This document shows, one piece after another, positions 53,701-64,000 of a stretch of 64,000 nt of DNA (positions within the stretch are counted from its first letter, which is position 1; each line of letters starts with the position of its first letter). The notes under the pieces are model-generated. The model was not told the DNA's origin and did not search any database. It worked only from the letters and a program-made list of their open reading frames with translations. Made by a program: the position numbers and the translations under genes. Source of the stretch: Delphinus delphis (Eukaryota > Chordata > Mammalia > Artiodactyla > Delphinidae); NCBI RefSeq assembly GCF_949987515.2, contig NC_082698.1, forward strand, positions 31,214,070-31,278,069, read 5' to 3'.

Positions 53701-53999
53701 GAGTTTGGATCTGACAATTCTCAAAGTCCCTCTCAGCTCTGATGCTGTGTGATCCTTTAGCCATGAAGACCATGCTTGAAATGTTACATCCTCTAAGGCT
53801 ACCATTTCATCCCATGACCCTCAGGAAATATTTCCTGATGGAATTATCAACTTGTTTGAGATAGTTTTCAAAATATTTTCAAACTCTTTTCTTACAAAGT
53901 TTTTGAAAACTGCCCAACTCAGAACACTGGGAACAGAGGATTAATCTAGACAGCATCCAGACGCATCATCTAGAAGGTAGCTATGATGTATTTAGAAGG

Positions 54000-54220
54000 A
54001 CAAAGCAATTGGTACCCAAAAGGTCAGGATTCCGATTGCCAATTACGAGCTATGGGTCCTGATGAAATCACTCAACTTCTCTAAGCCTCAGTTTTCCTCA
54101 ACTGTCAAATAAAACTAGAGATGCCTTCCTCACAGGCTTGTTGTGAAGGCATGGGCTAAAGTGCCCAGAATATTTGTCACATGGTCAGTATAACAAGTAA
54201 ATAAAAAGTAAATACAACAA
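54000..54220 (+). mobile_element. MIR SINE, sense
   Basis: GATGAAATCACTCAACTTCTCTAAGCCTCAGTTTTCCTCAACTGTCAAATAAAACTAG and GATGCCTTCCTCACAGGCTTGTTGTGAAGG are the MIR core and 3' part. Confidence 0.8.
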
Positions 54221-55254
54221 TCAGTACTTTAACCCACCCTTCATGAGTGACCATCTGTTCTCTCTCTTCCTACTCACGGTAGAAGATCCAACCCCCTTTA
54301 ACTGGAGGGCAAGCAGAGCAGGAAGCTGCCCAGGGGCTCACAGTGGGTGGATAGAGCACATCCTGAATACAAGTGTATCTCGGGCATCTCTCTTCTCATT
54401 CTTTTATAAGTTTAGATCAGAGGCCAGTGCTGAGGTGGGAGGGCAAGAGGAGGCACAGCATCTAATGGTAGAGATAAGATAGACTTCCCAGGAAGTATGG
54501 TTTCCTATTCTCCTCACACTGCCTACCTGCCTTATGTCAGCTGAGAACCTGCACAACTAGGCTATATTGTGTTGTACCAATGGATGCAATTCTCAGACAA
54601 GGTCTCTGTCTTCTCATGGGCAAGCTACATGGGAGCCACTTTAGACATTTGCTTAGTGTTTGTGGATTTCAGGATCATCACGTAGGAAAACTCAAGGCAC
54701 TCTTTCTCATCCACTCTGGGCATGGGTCTGCCAGGAAAATGCTAAACCAGAGTCCACATATTCAAGCACCCTCTCTTCTGGATCCAATAATCACCTGAAC
54801 AATATGTGCTGTGGCTGAACAATTCCTCCCTCTTCGTGCAACCTGTCCCCAAAGTGGCTATGATGCAATTAATTCGGTTTCCAAGAACTGAACCACAATT
54901 ACACTCTAGCCCTGCCTCTTACATCACTGGACGGGAGGAGATTGGGCTGGTACCAGATGCCTTAGGCACACATTTACAATCTCTCGGTTTTCCCCCACAG
55001 ATGATTAACCTCATCTGTTCTGTGGAGAATTTACTTATTTGGTGCCTTTTCAAAGAGGATCTTACTATTGCCCTCATGCAATGACATGAAGGAATCTAGG
55101 CTTGTTAAAGAAAACATGAATAAGAAAAAAAAGAAATTAAATAATAGCTTGTTATAGAGATATTGAAACACTGGATGGCTTTCTTTGGCTTTTTAATAAA
55201 CCCCATAGAAGGTATCTCCTTCTGCCCTCCCCCAAGACATAGCTGCATCATTTA

Positions 55255-55455
55255 GATCAGTGGTTCTCCACCAGGGACAATTTTGCCCTCCAGGGGACAT
55301 TTGACTATCCCACTTGGGGAGGGGGTGCTGCTCGCACCTCGTAGGTAGATGCCGGGGTGCTGCTAAACACCCTGAACTGTGCAGAGCAATCCTTACAGCA
55401 AAGTATTATCTGGCCCAAAATGTCAATAGTGCTGCATCTGGGAAACTCTGATCGA
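55255..55455 (+). mobile_element. hAT-type MITE
   Basis: CAGTGGTTCTCCACCAGGGACAATTTTGCCC, GGGGACATTTGACTATC, GGGTGCTGCT, GATGCCGGGGTGCTGCTAAACACCCTGAACTG and GGCCCAAAATGTCAATAGTGC follow a known mammalian nonautonomous DNA transposon with CAGTGGTTCTC / GAAACTCTG-type ends. I do not fix the MER number. Confidence 0.75.
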
Positions 55456-57229
55456 GACCAAGTGGAATGAATTCTGTGTAGAGCAGGAAGCACAGATTCA
55501 CTTGCATGTGCTTATAGTGACAGTATGTATTCATAATACATAGCTTTGCAATTGATGTGGCCTCTGCTTGCTGGACTGATTTTCCTCTGTCTGGGATGAT
55601 TTGGGTCAGGGGTTGCCAAGGGGAAAGTTCAGAAGTGCTTGAGCCTATATTTCAATGAGTTGTTTTTGAAAAAAAGAATTTTTAGTGTCAAACAAAACTA
55701 GATTCCAGGAACTCCACGCACCACTGAAGCATAAGTTGTTCTCTCCTGGATAGAGAAGTGAGAGCAGGAAAAGATTTCCAGACATCATGTCGCCTTAGAA
55801 TAGTATGTTTCTACCTCTCTAAGTAGACTGGGCAACTTGAGTGGACACCACTAGAGTTAGGATAAAAAGTCAGTCAGACTCCGATTCTGTAGGTTAGTGG
55901 TCACAGGGGCTGCCGCTGCCTCCCCATCAGACACATTGTGTCTCTTACTTTGTGATTTGGATCCATCAGGTCCCCTTAAATCTCACTGACCTGGAACCAT
56001 TCTGCTTCTTTAAGGTGACCCTGCACCTCTCTATTTGCTCCCTTAGGTGTTGATGTCTAAGCTCTCAGAAACAGCTTTAGTTTTCTCATTCCACGTACCT
56101 GCTCAGCTTCCTAAGCCTCCAGGGACCAAGCACACAGTTAGAGGTTAAGAGGATGGCACACCTGTGGCTCCAGAAATGGGCCCCCCCTGCAGATTGGGTG
56201 GAATTCCAGCCCCATCCAAGTCCTGCCTCCAGATCCAGGGAGCCGTGAACCCTGAAGCGTGCTCCAGCTAACTGTCCGCTAGGTCCCACTGACCTCGAGG
56301 CTCCCCAGCACGCTGTAGCGAAGCAGCTTTTGTGCCGGGCTCTGATGTTGGAGCACAGGTCCCCTGGTCTGCGGTGGAAACCCTCCCTCAGAGAAGCACA
56401 CCTCCTGCTGTGGGCTGAGCCTCTTGCTGGCTCATGTGCTCCCATTCCCAGTTCTGCGTCCCTCAGTGGGCAAGCTTGTCTTCCTTCCCACGCCTGTACC
56501 TCGCTCCACAGCTGAGGACTGTCTGCTCCCAACAACTCCTCCCTCCAGCTCCTCGTTGTTTGACCCGCCTTCTCCTACCTGTCCTGTCTCACCTCCCTTC
56601 CGAAAGGTCATCCATCAGCAGCTATATCTGCAGGCTGATTTTCCACTCAGGTGTTTTCACAACCCTTTTACAGCATCATGGTCTAGGCCCCCAAACAGGC
56701 CGTAGTCCCTCAGTCCAGCATGGCTTGTTTCAATGCTCATTTCCACAGCAAGGCATGGAAGCCAGCTTAAGGGATGTATTGCATGTCCTTGATGGGCGGT
56801 GCTTCCCTGTTGGCCACTTTCCCGAAAAAGGAGCTCGTTATCCCGGGGGCGTCTCTGCCTCCCAGCAGGCTAGCTGGGGGCCCCAGATCTCCTCCAGGTT
56901 TCAACACTCCCCACAGTGTAGGGAATACACAGCAGAGGCCACCAAGTTTCCTGGGCCTGTGCTGTGCAGTCTCACAGGGCCCCATGCTTGGTTTAATGTC
57001 TGCTGTTGCAGTCTTAAGATTCTCAATAATTTTCAACTAGTAGCCCTGCATTTTCATTTTACACCGAGCCCCAGAAATTAGGTAGCCAGTGCTGGCCACA
57101 AGTTCCGTGAGCCCCCTCGGCTGAGCCAGCTCTCCCTGCAGTGTGTCAGGACGCAAACATCAGTGGAGAAGCCTCCTCCTTTCCTCTCCCCAGCCCCCAA
57201 ATCAGAAAGGTTTACAGGGCAAGTGAGAG

Positions 57230-57340
57230 GGAGCGGCCATCTCTCTAGTCCCTCAGGTAAGAGGCCCAGAGAGGTGAAGTCACTTATCCAAGCTCACACC
57301 AGAAAGGCCTAGTCTAGAACTACACCTCCATGTTTGCCTA
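57230..57340 (-). mobile_element. MIR SINE fragment, antisense
   Basis: TCAGGTAAGAGGCCCAGAGAGGTGAAGTCACTTATCCAAGCTCACACCAGAAAGG matches antisense MIR (CCAAGGTCACACAGC). Confidence 0.7.
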
Positions 57341-57739
57341 GGAGGAGGGAGGAACAGCAGGCCACGCCTTCCTTTTTTTTTTTCCTGTGTTATTTACTGG
57401 CCAGTAAAACGTTCTAGCTTAGTCTGTGTTCTGTATTTTTCCGAGACTTTTTTTTTTTTGTTTAACTAAAAAGCAGCTAATTTACTAGTCAGAAACCCCA
57501 GTGAGGCCCTACAGAATATTACTGTCAGTATTTCATGCTATTATATGTTTCCAGGTCCAAACTTGAATTTCACACTGACTCAGTCATGTTTGGTACCCTA
57601 CTGAGACTATATATTTTTCAAGGAATGCTCCCACAATTGTTCATGGAATCTGAGAGTGAGTTATAATTAAAAAGAGCAGAGTTGATCTTATGTGTAGACT
57701 AAGCATACAGGACCATGTTGTATAATTTAAGAAGGGCCC

Positions 57740-57960
57740 CAGAAAGGTGTTTTTTGCTGAACTTTGGAATCAGGCAGACCTAGGTTTGAATGCTTGCTCT
57801 GTACTCCCTTGTTCTTGGTCTTTGAGAAGGTTACTTAATCCTTTTTAGCCTCAGCTTTTCACCTGGAAAATGGGAATAATAATATATAATATAATAAGGG
57901 TGTTGTAACAGTAAACATATTAAATAGAGAGTAAAAGTTCAGTCAATGTCCCCTCTGCAC
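57740..57960 (+). mobile_element. MIR SINE, sense
   Basis: TTTGGAATCAGGCAGACCTAGGTTTGAATGCTTGCTCTG, AAGGTTACTTAATCCTTTTTAGCCTCAGCTTTTCACC, TGGAAAATGGGAATAATAATA make a well-preserved MIR from the 5' part through the core. Confidence 0.85.
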
Positions 57961-58849
57961 AAGTCCCTCCTGGCCTGGGCTCTCCTGTTGCCCCAGTTGT
58001 GTCATTAGAGAGACATCCTCCTGGGATAAGGCGTGTCTCAGAGTCCTGGTCCAAACTTAAACATCACTATGTGTAATAGGTTAAGGCATTAAGCCTTAGC
58101 TGTCACTAACATCCAAGTGGGAGTCTAACAGCTCAGACCGTGGGGACAGAGAGCTGTGCTCTTCTGTCTCCAGCACAGAGGTGGCTCAGTCTATGGTTGT
58201 TAGTTGAAAGAAGGGGACATTGTTCAGGAAAGTGGTGATAAGAAGGAGGGGAAGGTCAGAGGAGGGAGACCACACCTAAGTAAAGGGAGTTCCCAGCGGG
58301 GAGGCTGTGGCTGAGGTTGCTTGGACCAGAGGATTAGAGAGTTGAGCTCAAAGGTAGAAAGAAATGCCTCCCCCATTGACTATGTTGTTGCTGTTTACTT
58401 TACAACTTCACTTGGTTCAAAGTGCAAAAACTGCAGGGTGAAGAGTTTGTTTAAGCATGTTTGACATATTAATGACCATACCTAATCCTGGACAGGAAGG
58501 AAACAGTCATTTTAGTGCAAATAACTACAGTAGAATCAAATACAAACATGAGAAATATACTTTCAAAAAGGAGCATGGCAAATGTAATACCACATCACTG
58601 GAAAACTGGGCCCTCTACATACATGTAACTATTTTGCCTTTTGAATTGTCTTTACAGCCTGTTCAGGGTCAAAATCTGCTTTTTACAACTGAAAACCTTT
58701 TGATTTCATGTCATCACCACATTTACAGATTATTTCAGTTGCCCAACCAATCCCAGATGACTGGTCAGATTCACCTGATGAATGCTGAAAACAACTCCTA
58801 ACATGACTAAAACAAAAGTTATTCATGTGCCTCAAAAGTAAATTGGAAA

Positions 58850-59010
58850 AAAAAATCAGCTTTAAAATTGTTAATGACTACTTGGGGTGAGGAACTGCTC
58901 TGCAACTAATTAGTGGTGGTGATTGCACAGCACTGTGAATTTACTAAATGCCACTGAATTGAACACTTTGAAATGGTGGAATGATGAATTTTTGATAATG
59001 AAATTATTTT
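58850..59010 (+). mobile_element. Old L1 3' tail, sense
   Basis: GCACAGCACTGTGAATTTACTAAATGCCACTGAATTG and ACTTTGAAATGGTGGAATGATGAATTTTTG follow the L1M 3' end. A CHR SINE lies just downstream. Confidence 0.7.
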
Positions 59011-59045
59011 CCATATTTACCATAAAATATTATGAGGATCCATGA

Positions 59046-59047
<2 letters not shown>

Positions 59048-59079
<32 letters not shown>

Positions 59080-59246
59080 ACTATGCGGGCCTCTCACTGT
59101 TGTGGCCTCTCCCGTTGTGGAGCACAGGCTCCGGACGCGCAGGCCCAGCTGCTCCGCGGCATGTGGGATCTTCCCGGACCGGGGCACGAACCCGTATCCC
59201 CTGCATCGGCAGGCGGACTCTCAACCACTGCGCCACCAGGGAAGCC
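59048..59246 (-). mobile_element. CHR SINE, young short form, antisense, with internal deletion
   Basis: A 30-base poly-T, then TTGCACTATGCGGGCCTCTC down to CACCAGGGAAGCC. It lacks about 22 bases (the CGGCCATGGCTCACGGGC block) relative to the other copies; the join reads GCGCAGGCCCAGCTGCTCCG. An 8-bp duplication, CCATGATC, lies at 59040-59047 and 59247-59254. Confidence 0.95.
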
Positions 59247-59316
59247 CCATGATCATATTTTTGTTCGACCAATTAGATACTGTATCAAAGCTGTTTTTTT
59301 AAAAAAAAATGTATTA

Positions 59317-59437
59317 ACTGGGGAATTCCCTGGCAGTCCAGTGTTTAGGACTCAGGGCTTTCTCTATCGTGCGCCCGGGTTAGATTCCTGGTTGGAGAAC
59401 TAAGATCTCGCGAGCCGCGCGGTGCGCCCAAAAAAAT
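59317..59437 (+). mobile_element. CHR-type SINE, older short copy, sense
   Basis: ACTGGGGAATTCCCTGGCAGTCCAGTG, GTGCGCCCGGGTTAGATTCC, AACTAAGATCTCGCGAGCCGCG. A 13-bp duplication, AAAAAATGTATTA, is perfect at 59304-59316 and 59438-59450. Confidence 0.92.
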
Positions 59438-59965
59438 AAAAAATGTATTATCGATAAATGTTTCTGGATGGTAAACATTTAAGAATGTCAATGCTTCCTT
59501 CCACTTCAATCCCTACACGTGATATTCCCCAATATCTTTTTTTCACTAAGATCCCAAAGAAATGAGCTTCAGTCAAATTTTTTCAATGTATCGGCAATAC
59601 CATTCTGCAAAATCTCTCTTTACTCCCTGAAAATATCTTTGCTTTTAGCTATAGAAATGAATGCCCAGACAAGTGGGTGTACCATGTAGACACAGCCAAG
59701 GCTCATGTTTTTTCTACATTAAGGCTAATTTTTTAAAGAACACGCTCAAATTCTTAAAACATATTCCTTTTCTAGAATTACATAGGATTATATTTTCAGA
59801 ATTTTATGAAAATGATTAGAGTTACTTATTTATCCTTGAGTCTTACAAATTTGAGAATCATCAGTTTCACACAATAATTTTCATGCTGTTAGAGGAAAAA
59901 CTGTAAACATCACAAAATTCCTGCTACCAGCAACTAGTTAGAACAAGAAGCAAATCAGAGCCCAG

Positions 59966-60329
59966 GGACTTCCCTGGTGGCGCAGTGGATAAGAATCCAC
60001 CTGCCAATGCAGGGTACATGGGTTCGAGCCCTGGTCCAGGAAGATCCCACATGTCGTGGAGCAACTAAGCCCGTGCGCCACAACTACTGAGCCTGCGCTC
60101 TAGAGCCCATAAACGACAACTACTGAGCCTGCGCACCACAACTACTGAAGCCCGCGCACCTAGAGTCTGTGCTCCGCAACAAAAGAAGCCACTGCAATGA
60201 GAGACCACACACCGCAGCGAAGAGTAGGCCCCGCTCTCAGCAACTAGAGAAAGCCCGTGCGCAGCAACGAAGACCCAAAGCAGCCAAAAATAAATAAATT
60301 TATATTTAAAAAAATAGGCTTAAAAAAAA
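59966..60329 (+). mobile_element. CHR-type SINE, long form, sense
   Basis: GGACTTCCCTGGTGGCGCAGTGGATAAG, B box GGTTCGAGCCC, then repeated ACAACTACTGAGCCTGCG modules, GTGCTCCGCAACAAAAGAAGCC and an A-rich tail. A perfect 14-bp duplication, AAATCAGAGCCCAG, lies at 59952-59965 and 60330-60343. Long form of the family, like 36871-37197 but better preserved. Confidence 0.95.
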
Positions 60330-61439
60330 AAATCAGAGCCCAGTACAGGATTAAGTAACAGGACCTCTGGGGGTTCTTCCAAACCCATGAGCCTCCCTTA
60401 ATGTTTTTGCTTTTCACAACCTGCTTTCACATGTTTTAGGAAGAAGCTTCCCTCTATCCCAGCCCCTCCCTGCTGTGTGGGTGAGTGAGAGCAAGCACCA
60501 GCAAGAGGAAGGAAAGTGCTGCATCCCTACAGACCCCTAAAATCTGGGAGGGGGGGAGCCTGACAATTTCTGCTGTCACATCAAGGGGCAAATCTTCTAA
60601 GAACTTTTTACAGCTAGTATAACCTAGTTTCCTGTCATCTCATCAGTGTCAGAGCGGTGTGGCCCAAGCCTCACTGCCTCTGATAGGGTAGAGTGTGCCA
60701 GGAGTTTTTTGGAAAGGAATCAGGGTATTAGTAGGATCATCCTTGGTCCTGGTTATGCCAAGTCAGCCCAATTTCGGTCTGCTTATAACCGAGATCAGCA
60801 ATCTAGATATGCCAGAGACTACCACAAAATATTTGCAGATCTCAGTGGGAAAAAAAGAAGGAAATGGTGGAGCGTCTGCAGAAACTTGAAAATTACTTTC
60901 TCTGGTTAATAGGTGGTTAGTAAGACAACGCAGGCTGCGAGATGCTCACGTGCAAGGTGCACACATGCCCCTACTCCAGGACTCTTAGGTGGCCTTTCTG
61001 ACTAGGGTGATAAGAAGGGCACACAGGGATAGCTACCCAGGTCTCCTTGCAGCTGAGCTCAGCCACTCTGCTTGTAAGCCTGTTCCGGACCCAGAGAGCC
61101 CCTGCCACATTCCTTCCTGCCGCCTGCGTGCCCTGCCCTCTCTTTCCGCCTTTTCCTGCCATCTGTCTCTTCCTCTTTTTTCTCTGCCCCTCCCTAAAGA
61201 CTGAAACAGGCCCCTAAGAGACCATGCAACCATCTAGCAACAAGTCTGACCTTGGGGACTAGTGGCAGGGCAGTGGGGGCACATGTGTTCCCGGTAAAAC
61301 CCACTTGGCTGGGAGAGGGATTGGATGCCTTCTCCAGGGACGGAGAGGAAGGTGCCCAAAGAGGCCCGTGGTGAAGCTGGTCATCCACCCTGGTGAGGGG
61401 CCCAAGCTGAGACAAGTCAGCACATGTCATCCAGGGGTG

Positions 61440-61800
61440 ATGAGAGCACGGGTTCTGGAGTCAGACAGCCCGATTTGGAATCCCAGCTCTGTTGTTTATT
61501 ACATGTAGGACCTGGGGCAAATTACTTCTCTGGGCAAATATTTTCTCACTATAAAAATTAGGATAATCACAACAATGTGAATATACAATGCGTATGTGAA
61601 TACACTACTGACTGTACACTTAAAATTGGTTACGATCGTAAATTTAAGGTTGTGTGGTTAGTTTTTATCACACTTTTTAAAATGGGGATAATAATAAGAC
61701 CTACCTCACACGGTTGTGAGGGTTAAATGAGATAAGCACGCGAAGTACCTGGCACATAACACATGCTCAGTGAGTGCTGGCGTTCACTGTTGTCGCCATT
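61440..61800 (+). mobile_element. MIR SINE, sense, interrupted by an L1 tail
   Basis: GAGAGCACGGGTTCTGGAGTCAGACAGCCCGATTTGG, GGACCTGGGGCAAATTACTTCTCTG on the left and AAAATGGGGATAATAATAAGACCTACCTCACACGGTTGTGAGGG, CCTGGCACATAACACATGCTCAGTGAGTG on the right form one MIR once the insertion at 61568-61678 is removed. Confidence 0.88.
61568..61678 (+). mobile_element. L1 3' tail insertion within MIR, sense
   Basis: GAATACACTACTGACTGTACACTTAAAATTGGTTACGATCGTAAATTTAAGGTTGTG is a short L1 3' end. The flanking duplication is AAAATTAGGATAAT (61554-61567) against AAAATGGGGATAAT (61679-61692), two mismatches, so the event is old. Confidence 0.85.
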
Positions 61801-63179
61801 GATTATCCAACTGACCACTAGCCTGGCTCACTGGGCTTGGACTGTAACCATGGCTCTGGGCTGTGGTATGAGAAGTTGGAAGGCACATCCCTGCCATGGA
61901 AAAGCTGCTCCTCTAGAAGGAGACTGAGACCATGTGTGGAAAGGGAAGGAGCAGGGTGTGAGGGAAAGAGCTGGGGGAATCCTCAATAATTGATCTTGGT
62001 GCAATGGGAAAATGTCTCTGGAATTTAGTGTCCTCCCTTCCAGTAGGAGGCTGACCCAGGATATTCCTAAAGTCTCTCTCACCACCAAACTTCTGTGACT
62101 ACCTTGATAACAGGCAAAACTAGGAGTTGGGATTTCAGAGCTGCGTGGTCTGAGACCAGCCCGGTGACCTCCTGGGCCTTGTACCTGCATCTGTGAATGG
62201 GGCTGGGGGAGCTACCTCCCTCTTGGGAGGCTTCTCAGGTTATCACAGGATGGAAAGGACTTGCCAAAACTTCTGTCCCAGCTTCACCGTGGACTCGCTC
62301 TCCAGAAGGAAGCAGCTTTGGTTGCTGAATTTGCAAATCTAAATATAACACCAATAATACCACAGAAAGGCTGGCCTGGAGGAAATGGGGCATGAGGAAG
62401 CCAGGCCAGGGCTAGAAGAGGCTGTGGAAAGGACGGAGGAGGGAAGCTGGTGATAGGACAAGGTCTGCTGCATGCAAAAAACAGAATACTCACTAAAAAG
62501 TGGCATTCTGTTTCAAAATGACGGTCGGTAGCCAGACTTCAGTTTTGAGATGGAAGTTATCCAAAAGGAAGATATTTTGTGTGAATCAGAGAATTCCTAC
62601 CCCCCACCCATCTGCCTCTCTCTGTCCTCTGGTCTGATATAAGTCATAGGCTTCTGTCATGTGATATGGTGGCAGAAGGGACCTTCCTCCTGCATTACCA
62701 GACACAGGGTTTGTGTTCAGGGTAGCTCTGGATCCACACATGCCCTACTCAGTCTGCACTCACTGAATATTTGTGGAGTAAATAAGTCAAATACATGTCT
62801 TACATAAAACAAATAATAATATTAAACTTTAAGGGGGAGGCCCCCCAAGTCAGTAAATCAAGAAATAATATTTTCATGCAATATTTTAAAAATCAAAATT
62901 AATGCAAAAAATTCCATGATGAACAAAATATTGGCATTTTAAATGAAGACAGGACCAGGGCTACTGACACGGCGCTGTGTTCCAGCACAGTCCTCTGTGA
63001 GAACTGTTGGCCTTGCGGCCATCAATTCTCTCTTCTGCCCAGCTGAGGCCCTGAAGGCCACTCCTAGTGTTACCCCACTATTTTGGGGATCCCACTGCTG
63101 TGGGCTTGGGCCAGGGCCCAGCAGAGTTGCCTTCCTACTGGTCTCTGAGTCACCAGTGTCACCATGCCTAGGCCCTCCT

Positions 63180-63560
63180 CCATTCTTCCACCCTAATCAT
63201 GACACTCCTCTGAGTAAAGGTTTCCAAAGGCTTCCTGTTGCCCATAAATCCCATCTCCTTGGCCTGTCTAACAAGGTCCTTGACTCCCTGTATCCCCCCA
63301 ACCCAGCCTCAGCTTTGACGGCACCTTCCCCCCATACCCCCAATTCCTGGCACTCTCAGCTTCTCACTAGACCCCAAACATCTCAGACAATTTCCTCTGA
63401 ACCTTTGTAGTTGCCGTTCCCACTACTTAGCTGCTGTTCCTCACTCTTCTGCCTGGTGAATTTTTATTTTCCCATCAAGACCCAGCTCTCAGGTCACTTC
63501 ATCTTAAAACCTCAAAGGAGTCACTCCCTTTTTAGGATTCTTACAGCTCTCTGATCTTCC
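63180..63560 (+). mobile_element. L2 3' region, sense
   Basis: GGCTTCCTGTTGCCCATAAATCCCATCTCCTTGGCC, AACAAGGTCCTTGACTCC, CACTCTTCTGCCTGGTGAATTTTTATTTTCCC and CTCAGGTCACTTCATCTTAAAACC follow the L2 order GGCTTCCCATTG, AAGGCCCT, CTCTGCCTGGAA, CAAATGTCACCT. The 155-codon frame at 62943-63410 runs into it and is not a gene. Confidence 0.65.
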
Positions 63561-63829
63561 CTGTTCCCAGCAAAGAATTATGAGTAGTTTTCACTTGTTA
63601 TCTATCTGTATCACATGAATTTTAAAAAATTAGCTGTATTACTTTCATAAACTGAGCAAAAAAACTATTCTCAGTTTAGGACAAAAAAACAGTTTAAGAT
63701 ATAAAATACAAAAGATGTCATGTGAACCAAATCATAATTCAAAAATTGCTATAGCACTGGAGATTAAATGACTAAGTACTACGTGAGTGCTATGAATTCA
63801 GGATATATAGAAATATAATTTAGAGCTGC

Positions 63830-63995
63830 GAAAGACTTGAATGTCCGTGTAATCCAGCCTTCTCATTTTACAGGAGAAAATGAAGCATTAAGTGTGACAA
63901 GAATTGCTCAGATTTGCACAGCCAGGAAGCTTCAGAGATTAGAGTAGAATCTGCATCTCTAGACTCTCAATCCAGTGCTCTTTCCTTAAGTGGCC
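63830..63995 (-). mobile_element. MIR SINE, antisense
   Basis: CAGCCTTCTCATTTTACAGGAGAAAATGAAGC, GAATTGCTCAGATTTGCACAGCCAGGAAGC, CTAGACTCTCAATCCAGTGCTCTTTCC is antisense MIR up to the window end. Confidence 0.85.
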
Positions 63996-64000
63996 TCCCT

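Larger units (their letters stand above)
49561..64000 (+). other. BLNK: BLNK intron 1 (partial)
   Basis: Begins with GTAAGATTTTCGCCATC and runs beyond the window. I checked for the next BLNK exon in the plus frames and did not find it. Content is MIR, L2, L1 and CHR repeats plus anonymous sequence; unlabelled stretches such as 49600-50680, 51430-52940, 55470-57220, 60340-61430 and 61810-63180 hold nothing I can name. Confidence 0.85.

Noticed and set aside
56434..57081. 215-codon open frame in BLNK intron 1, plus strand
   Set aside because: No recognisable domain, heavy in serine/proline/arginine with overlapping frames on both strands in GC-rich sequence, no splice or conservation evidence.
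62943..63410. 155-codon frame
   Set aside because: Its right half runs through a sense L2 and the composition is proline/serine-rich low-information sequence.
49561..64000. BLNK exon 2 within the window
   Set aside because: Looked for the conserved QLQKMVHDIK-type exon after an AG acceptor in all plus frames and did not find it.

Overview
The window is nuclear DNA from a mammal, most probably a cetacean (toothed whale). The main sign is a set of at least nine nearly identical ~200-bp tRNA-derived SINEs of the CHR type (cetacean/hippo/ruminant lineage) in their short, young-looking form, seven more CHR copies of older or longer type, and L1 elements with the artiodactyl/cetacean-type 3' end. 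The species assignment is inferred from these repeats; no species-specific gene is present.

Two protein-coding genes are supported, and only the first coding exon of each lies in the window. They are arranged head to head. On the minus strand, 10356-10558 is coding exon 1 of DNTT (terminal deoxynucleotidyl transferase), with a canonical donor site and, 54 bases upstream of the ATG, a match to the TdT initiator element. Positions 1-10355 are then part of DNTT intron 1. On the plus strand, 49514-49560 is coding exon 1 of BLNK (B-cell linker protein), with a canonical donor at 49561. Its upstream region carries an octamer, a CCAAT box and a TATA-like sequence. Positions 49561-64000 are part of BLNK intron 1. 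The 39 kb between the two start codons is intergenic; no other gene was recognised in it. Both genes act in early lymphocytes: DNTT adds N-nucleotides during V(D)J joining, and BLNK is the adaptor downstream of the pre-BCR/BCR. The shared intergenic space is therefore a natural place for lymphoid regulatory elements.

The rest is repeat. A full-length 7.26-kb L1 lies antisense at 18964-26225 with a 13-bp target-site duplication, disabled by several point mutations and 1-bp deletions. Two 5'-truncated relatives in the same orientation lie at 10922-11720 and 28662-29513. Older L1 (L1M-type), L2, MIR, hAT/Tigger DNA-transposon and LTR remnants fill most of the remainder. Several insertions are nested: SINE and L1+SINE in an MLT/MST-type LTR at 27143-28261, SINE in old L1 at 43497, SINE in MIR at 46235, SINE in L2 at 17534, and an L1 tail in MIR at 61568.

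No CRISPR array, operon, RNA gene or novel multi-gene system is visible. Most open reading frames over 60 codons are repeat-derived or chance frames. Family names for repeats come from recognition of consensus features by eye, and the boundaries of old repeats are approximate.
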